NCBI GenBank assembly: GCA_963924555.1
Contig: OZ004596.1
Span: 2,790,001 to 2,854,000, forward strand
DNA: 64,000 nt
Direction of reading: 5' to 3'
Source: Crambe crambe
Lineage: Eukaryota > Porifera > Demospongiae > Poecilosclerida > Crambeidae
Positions 13,201 to 21,000 of this stretch are shown piece after piece. Every line of letters starts with the position of its first letter. Within the stretch, counting starts at the first letter, position 1. The notes beneath the pieces were generated by a model, which was not told where the DNA came from, made no database searches, and saw nothing but the letters and a program-made list of their open reading frames with translations. A program made the translations under genes and the position numbers.

Positions 13201-16200
13201 ATCCATTCAGCCAGTCTCTTTGTCTCACTGTCTTTACTATCCACAATAATTTGACTTGGACGCTATATGTTCATGGAAAGAAAGTAAATATCAGCTTGTG
13301 TCCAGTATTGGAATCTGTTCCTGTGTTGTTACAACCTATTTCATCCAATTCACTGCTTGAGAAAATAGACACACTCAATGTTTGCATTGGCAACCCTGAA
13401 GAAAATTTTGTTCAGCTCTGTGATGCCTCACACCATTGGCTGGGGAACATACTCTCACCTGATGGATCAGTTGCTGCCTGTCAAATAATTTTCGAAGGAG
13501 TTAGTTTTGATTCTACTGTGCGTTCATCAAAGTGTAGCTTAGTTGTGAATGGTGTTTCCAAGTATGATCATTGCAAAAAGTATAGATCAGTTCTACGTGC
13601 TATGCACAGTCGTCAAAAGAAGTGTTCCTCAAGCTCTGAAAAGACTATCGTTTCTAGTCATGTGAACTATCGCTATTTGAGTGTACCAGAAAAGGCACAA
13701 AGAATGGCTAACCTGAAAGCTGAAGTGGTGCAACAGAGAAGGAAGGTTGAGCTATTAGAAGAAAAAGTGAAGAAGCTGACTGAGAAATCTGGTGTGGAAG
13801 TTGATGAGCAAATTCATGGCGACTTGAGTCATATTATGGAGGAGATGACTCATGAAGTGGAGAAAGAGTTTCCTGAGAATTCATTTGAGAGGGTATTTTA
13901 GAATCAGCAAATTCAGGTGAAGAGGGCTAAAGATCATAGGCAAATGAGATGGCATCCAGCAATGATCAAGTGGTGCCTCAGCTTGAAAATGCTTTCTTCA
14001 TCATACCGTGTACTACGATCATCAGATACCGTGGTTCTTCCATCTGAACTTTACCCATTGGATGAAGTCCGATGCCGGATTTAGTGAGAGTGTGGATACG
14101 GATCTATTGAAGGAAGCAAAAATTGATTCTGTGGATGATTTCCAGAAGCATGTCTGTCTTACTTTCGATGAAGTGCGAATTAAGGAAGATCTTGTGTATG
14201 ATAAGCATTCTTGTCGTATTATTGGGTTTGTAAACTTGGGAAGTTTTAGTGATGAGCTGTTAGAGTTGGTTCTGTTTGCTGCAGACATTAGGACTCGTCT
14301 TCATTATGCTTGTGCATCTTTCTATTACATGATAGCAGAGAAACACTAGAAGGACTTCGGATGATAGGTGGCTAGCTAAATATGGAGTTAACCATTTAAA
14401 ATTAATGTACATGCATGCCTTTTTGCAGTTCACTCATTTGTTGAACTTACAAAGTATCTCCTTGATCAGCCTGAGGTTTTTTATTTCCTCAGTGAAAAGC
14501 TCTGTCAGGATCCTTTGGAGAGTTTTTTGGGAAGCAGAGGATGCGTGGTGGATATTGTGACAACCCAAATGCACAAGCATTTTTAAAGGGTACAGTATCC
14601 TTGAGAGTGCAAGGATCAATGTCAGTGAAACCCATGCAAGGAAACTGCAGACGTGGCAAGAATAAGGACCCATTACCATGTGATGATACCCCAATCCCAA
14701 AACGCCCCAGACATCATTGAAAATAAAATGAATTACTCCTGTCATTAGCTTTATTAAAATACATAGTCTAGTCATCCTCTATTTCTAGTTCCAATCTCTT
14801 CCTCTTTAATCCTTTTCTAAATCCATGTTTCTTTTTTGTCGTGGAATCTTGATATTGCTTGTAATATTCCATCCAGGCCCCTGCTGCTGAATGTCCTCTT
14901 ATAGTCAACCATAACTCGGCTATAATTCACTCTCATCATCAAAGTCTGATGTCACAAACATCCAACTAAATAGCACATCTTCATCCCCAGTTATGTCCCG
15001 TAGAATTTCCTCCTTGACAGATATGGCATCACTAGCTGGTTTTAGCAAGCTGGGAAGGTGTTCCAAACTCTCATCTCCAAGTCTAGGAAAAAGTGACATG
15101 CATTGTCATTTACTTTAAGCAATCCTCCACGATTAATAGCTTTTGTCCATTCTTTAGTGTACTCCAAGAAGCTTGAATCCCTTCTACTACTCACTGCTAA
15201 GGAATCAAGATAAGCCTGGAATTCTGGTCTTCAGTTTCTTCTTCAATGCAAAGGGTACATAACCAGCAACATATCTCAGAGCATTAGCTTCATCTGTTGT
15301 GAGCGGTGGGATTTCTGGACTTGCTGTAGCAACAGGTAGGTCAAGACGAACACAGCTCTCAAATAGTTTCAAGTTGACATGCTCAGTTAATAAAGCTATA
15401 GAAGGAATTAGTTGCATGCAGTTAGTGTATAAAGTTGATATGTAGCTACAGAATTCTTACCTGTATCATCATTCTTCACACCTAAATTTTCATCAATTCA
15501 GCCCACAGTACTGGAAGCACATCTTTATGGAATGCTGACCACATTTTCTTCTGTTTCGTACTGTGCAGCTTCAACCTTTTATCATCCTTGCAAGCATTCC
15601 TTAGCACCTTCATCAGCTTTATTGTAAAAATATCAAACTTGTCAATATTCTCCTCACTTTCTATCACCTTTTTCATCAACTCCTCAGCTAAAGACTTGCA
15701 TTTGTTATTCTGGGAGATGCAATACCGAAGTCCTTATCATCCTGGACGGCACCGATAGCGCTTCTCACTAGTCCACTGCTCATAGCAATGGGGTTACAAA
15801 AAAGACCATAAAGGAAGAACAAGCAAGTTTACTGATAAGATTACGGAGAAGAGCAACACAGATATAAATTCAGAAATCAATTACGTTGCCAATCCCTCCT
15901 CCTTTTATTATACTATCTATGGTAGCACTCTATGTAGGGTTAGTCCAGAATGGGCGTGGCTTCTCTTATTAGAACAATACAAACAAGACTCTACTATTCC
16001 TGCTAGGCCAGCCCACTTAATTTTTTTCACGGGGCAGTAGAAAAATAAGGATCTGGTCTAACTTGCATAGCAACTTCGTGTTGCACCATCAGCAATTTTT
16101 TACTGGCCAAGCAGGATGCACATGGTTTTAACTGGGTGTGGTCAATTCAAATAAACTCACGCGTGTCAATTATGTCAATGCTAGCTAGTAGGCTGGACTA

Positions 16201-17997
16201 GCTAGACTAGCTACCTAGCTAGCAGTGCTGGAGCTAACTGATGCCATTAAGAAAACTGCAGAGGAGTTGGATTTGAATTCATGAAAGCTAAACAACAGAA
16301 GGCCATTTCTTTTTCTCCACTTCGGGCGCAAAGTGATTTCTTAATTATGCCCACTAATTAAATTCCTGTCTGGAAAATTCCTGGGCAATGTTATACGAAA
16401 TTACTATGCGAGTCTGACCAAACCCTTATTTTTCTACTGCCCCGCGAAAAAAATATGTGGACTGGCCTAGCGAGACTAACTCTACAGGCTCAAAATTCCT
16501 TACATCTGGAAAACAATGCAGAAGATGATATTTCCACTTAAAACTCTTCCAGAACAGCATCAACAATAAAAAATTTTATGATTCATTCATCATCAGATTC
16601 ATCTTCTTAGCAGGTTGTAGCTTTGTGATCCTTTCACATACGACAATCTAACTCATACAATTATAACCACATCGTTATTAACACAGTTTTCCTCCAAAAT
16701 CTTTAAAATGACATAATTTGTGTGTGCATCTGTCACAATCACGTGCACGTGCAAGCCAATATCATCTGTCAGTAAGCTATTAGTTAAAAATGATTCAGTA
16801 AGTAAACTAAAGTTCATTATTAACTAAAACATGAGTTGATATACAGTAAGTGAAGGTCATATAAAAAATAAGCAAAAAAATTATTGCTAAATAAAAAGGC
16901 CATGTAGGGTTAGCTTGTATTTTAGTTTCTGTGAACAAACATCAAAATTATGCTGCCTTCAATAATAATCCCTATATCACTGCCTAAACCAAGCAGAACA
17001 CTTTTATACTGACATGAACAATTAAGGGCCTGGGAGGCAGTGATGTAGGGATTATTATTGAAGGCAGCATAATTATAATTTTGATGTTTGTTCACAGAAA
17101 CTGCTAGGAAACCTTGCCAGGCTTATCTAAGTGCTTGTGACTGAGTATTACAGCTTTCTTTGTATGCAGCTGCCTAGCCATCTACAAGTCAACATCTATA
17201 GAGTAGCCTATGTCAGCTATAAATGTGGAAGAAAATTTATGCTGAATAAAAAGGCCATGTAGGGTTAGTCTGTACTTTTACCAATTGGAAATTATGAACT
17301 TAGTACAGCATATGATAACTCCTGAAATATGGGCAGGTATTGTACACTTGGCCTATGGGACGATAATAATGTGATGTATTCAATGCCAACAGACTAATCA
17401 GATTGCTGGAATCCACGTATACTAGGGTATGCAATATACAACGTTTGAATCACAGCAAGCGAGCAAGCTAGTATTCCTATAGGCTTTTTGAGCTGATATT
17501 CATTTGTGCTTCAACTCCTTGTGCTACTTACTGTTAAGTTATGTAAGTGGCAGGCTGCTACATACATAGAAAGTTGTAATGCTTACCACAAAGTACTTAA
17601 GCCCCATTTACATGGGGGTTCTAACCCAGATTCGACCCGGATTCGCTTCGTGTGTGAACGGTACCAACCCAGATTCCAATCCAGGTAGCCCAACCCATAT
17701 CAATTTGGTCGATTGGAATCCAGTAAACAGTTCTTTAAGTGCAGAGGGATAGACAGTAAGAGGTGCAGTGGTAGACTAACTTTTCTATAGTGACAGCAGT
17801 TGAGAGCTTGCAAACCTCAAAGCTTGACAATGTTGGCAAACTGAAGACATGGGCCCAAGGTAGATGCTGCTTATTTTATTAGCAGCTCGCCTTTGTCTGT
17901 GTTCTTCCCTGATAGTTCTCTTCATACTCTCTCTCTGTCTCTCTCTCTCTCTCTAGCAGCTCGCCTTTGTCTGTGTTCTTCCCTGTTAGTTCTCCTC

Positions 17998-18092
<95 letters not shown>

Positions 18093-21000
18093 CTGACATT
18101 TCTTCTCTTCCTCACTCTGTGCCTCTCTCTTTCTCATGCTCTTTCATCTTCTGTCAAGTGCTCTTTGACTTCTCTGCCTCTCTCTCACTCTCTCTTCCTT
18201 GCTCTTTCATCTGCAGCGAAATGTGCTCTCCACCTCCTCTCTCCCTTGCTCTTCTAGTTTTGTTATCTGAACTTCACCTCTGCCTCTCTCTCCTTGCTCT
18301 TCTTGGTGTAAGCTGAATTTTGCGCCATTATATTTAAATCTGAGCATGTGCAGTCATAAACAGTTAGTTGGCGTGTAAAGGTCGTCACATGAATAAGCTG
18401 TCCAAGGGGTGGGGTTCCATCTATCCAGCTAAGCTAGCTAGGTAGTGCAAATAGTTAAGTTCATAAGATGGAAAACCCCACCTTAGTGATTTTCCACACG
18501 ACTCTCTGCTGTTGAATTCTCCATGCATGAAGCTTTCATGGCTGACTAGCTAGCTTTAGTGCTGTATTCGTAAAAGCTCTAGAACTATCTCACATGTATG
18601 AATTGGGAAAGGGTCGTCGATATAACATGTTAGTACGTGACGTTTAATTACGTAATTATGACTGAACTACCAGCGTTTGCTGAACACTGACTGAGAAAGA
18701 GAAGATGGCATGTAACTTCCGGCTCTTTTATAACAGAAGTAAGTTCTGAGATGGGAAGAATGATGCTCTAGAGTGCATGTAAGAGCAGAAACATTACATT
18801 ATTTATTTACCACCATTTTATTTTATTAATTTTTCTACTTGGTTTTTTTTTTTTTTTTTTTTTCATAGGCAAGAAGTAAGACAAGCCCACACAGTGAACA
18901 ATGCCATAAAGCGATCATTAAATCATCAAAAACACCTCCACCACTTAATCTCTGGCAAGTACCAAGGCTTTCACACCAAGTATGTTATTTATTACTCTGA
19001 CAATGTGCAACATTTGACTGAGCAAGCAAATAAATAATATTATTGAGCTTCAATACTGTAGTAGCTAAGTATCAATAGAAATCCAATCAAAATTTTCGAT
19101 CAACAAGGATCTTCTTCTGTAAGTTATTAGACACCCAAAGACCCGAGGCTGTAGCATCCAGAGCGCAGCGAGGGTGCTACTAAGGGCCTGAGGGTGTCTA
19201 AATAACATCCCATTGGTCGAGTTATCTAGATCATATGCATAGCAACCCTGTGCAACAACTGAACAGTTATATAGCAACGAGGATGACTTTAGCTAGCTAG
19301 TTTAATGGGGGCTAGTACCAATGCTCAGGTTGTACGACAGCACAATAGAGATATCACCGACGAGCTAGAATACTGTGGCAATCCGTCGTGCCTCGGAGAA
19401 CCCTGGTGCAGTGTGTGGGGTATCTGTCGTGCAGAAGAGGGGGGGTGGCACCGCAGCAGAGCCTAGTGTAGCTAAAGTCGTCCTCGTTGCTATATAACCG
19501 TTCAGTTGTTGCACAGGGTTGCTATGCATATGATCTAAATGAGTTAGACAACTCGACCAATGGGATATAAGTTATTTAGTGCCTAAGAACAGGGTGATAG
19601 GTCCTGACCAGTGATATAAGTGATTTATTACACTGGTTTTTCTCACTCATGAACCTAGACACAGGCCTCCAGGTGCATTCTTCATGCATCTAACCCTAGG
19701 CAATTTTTTCAAATTTGAATTATAAATCACTGAAAAAGATTCTCGTTGATTGAAAATTTTGATTGGATTTCTATTGATACTTAGCTACTACAGTATTTAA
19801 GCTCAATAATAATTAATTAACTGTAGTAATGAGCATATATGACATTGGGCGCTACTAAGCCCAAGGGTCTCAAATAACTTAGATCCCGTTGGTCAAGTTG
19901 CCTAACTTATTTAGAACATAGCAACATAGTTTTGGAACGTAGAAAGGCTTCAAATGAAGTGCTAAATTTAGCTAGTCAGCCATGAAAGCTTCATGCATGG
20001 AAAATCCTGCAGCTGAAAATCACCAGAACTAAGGTAGGCTTTCTAGCTTATACGCTTACTAGCTAAGCTTTCTACGCTACCTTCGGTACCTTGTTACTCT
20101 TTTCTAGGCTTTAGTTGGTACTCACTAGCGTCAGGAGGCGATAAACTAGCTTTCACCATAATGGTTGTTTTTTTGTTTTTTTTGATAAGTCCTCTAACAC
20201 AGGCAGGGTTGAACGTTGGTTGGTTACTAGGATTCATAATAATATTTCTAATTTGCTGCCCACTACAGGTACTAAGTGCCTTTAGCTACAATAGTAGGTT
20301 TACTAAATGCCATAGGATCTTAGTAAACCCAGGTAGGTTACTAAAGAAAATAATGAGGTCTACAAAACAAGGTAACTGTTCTAAAGTGCTTTTAGATTCC
20401 TGGAGCTCAACTGGTTAGTCCTAGTTGTGGTTCTAGCCAGACTGTAGAAAGTGACATGTAATAAATGTATATATTTAGGTCTACACACCAAAATGCCTCA
20501 GGCATACATACTAAAGTGCCTTGCACATGCTCCAGTTGCAGGCACAGCATTTTGTCTGACTTAGTAAGTGTTTTGTGTTAAGCATTACAACTTCCTACTG
20601 TAGATAATTCATTCCCTTAGCAATCTGGAAGCAGATCAAAAGAAATTTTCTCTGGAATCCTTAATCTTGAATTTTTAAAAATCATAATGTTATAGCCTAA
20701 ACCCAGCCATTTCACTTTCAGAAGGTGAGATCTCTCTCTTTTAAAGTAAGCTAGGAGACTGCCATTGGCCATAAAGGCCATAACAATATTTGGACTTTCT
20801 CCTACATCAGTGCATACTCCAATTAAATGCATCACATTGGGGTGGCTGAACATCTTTTCATCTATTATTGTATAGAGACCTAGTTAAGTGAAAGAAAAAT
20901 CAGCTAGACCTTTAGGTAGACATGGTTTAACTATTATGTAATACATGGGTGGAGTTGCATATTGTGGCTTTCTACTCCTTGCATGGCCTGTAGCAATCAT

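Larger units (their letters stand above)
12426..15921 (+). mobile_element. P-like DNA transposon with two convergent genes
   Basis: The 38-bp terminal inverted repeats lie at 12426-12463 and 15884-15921 and differ at one base. Both ends are flanked by the same 7 bp, GTAGCAC (12419-12425 and 15922-15928), a target-site duplication. The 3496-bp element carries a P/THAP9-type transposase relic on + and an unrecognised two-exon gene on -, meeting tail to tail near 14.7-14.9 kb. It sits in a SUPT20H intron. Frameshifts in both genes make it non-autonomous now, but the near-identical ends suggest fairly recent movement. Confidence 0.85.

Noticed and set aside
13176-13901. 241-codon open frame as a host coiled-coil gene
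   Set aside because: It lies inside the terminal repeats of the P-like element, and its C-terminal part matches P/THAP9-type transposases.
14022-14775. Minus-strand open frames of 88 and 113 codons in the P-like element
   Set aside because: They are antisense to the conserved transposase reading and have no recognisable content.
17893-18257. Long Leu-Ser and Arg-Glu open frames on both strands
   Set aside because: They are translations of a (CT)n microsatellite, where all frames are open.
18869-19037. Stop and AATAAA at 19028-19037 as the end of SUPT20H
   Set aside because: Possible, but the gtatgt donor at 18980 and two further in-phase exons (21599, 23059) make continuation more likely.
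20161-20418. Hydrophobic 85-codon frame as a membrane protein
   Set aside because: The hydrophobic start comes from a T-rich repeat joint next to an R1 copy. There is no family resemblance and no splice context.
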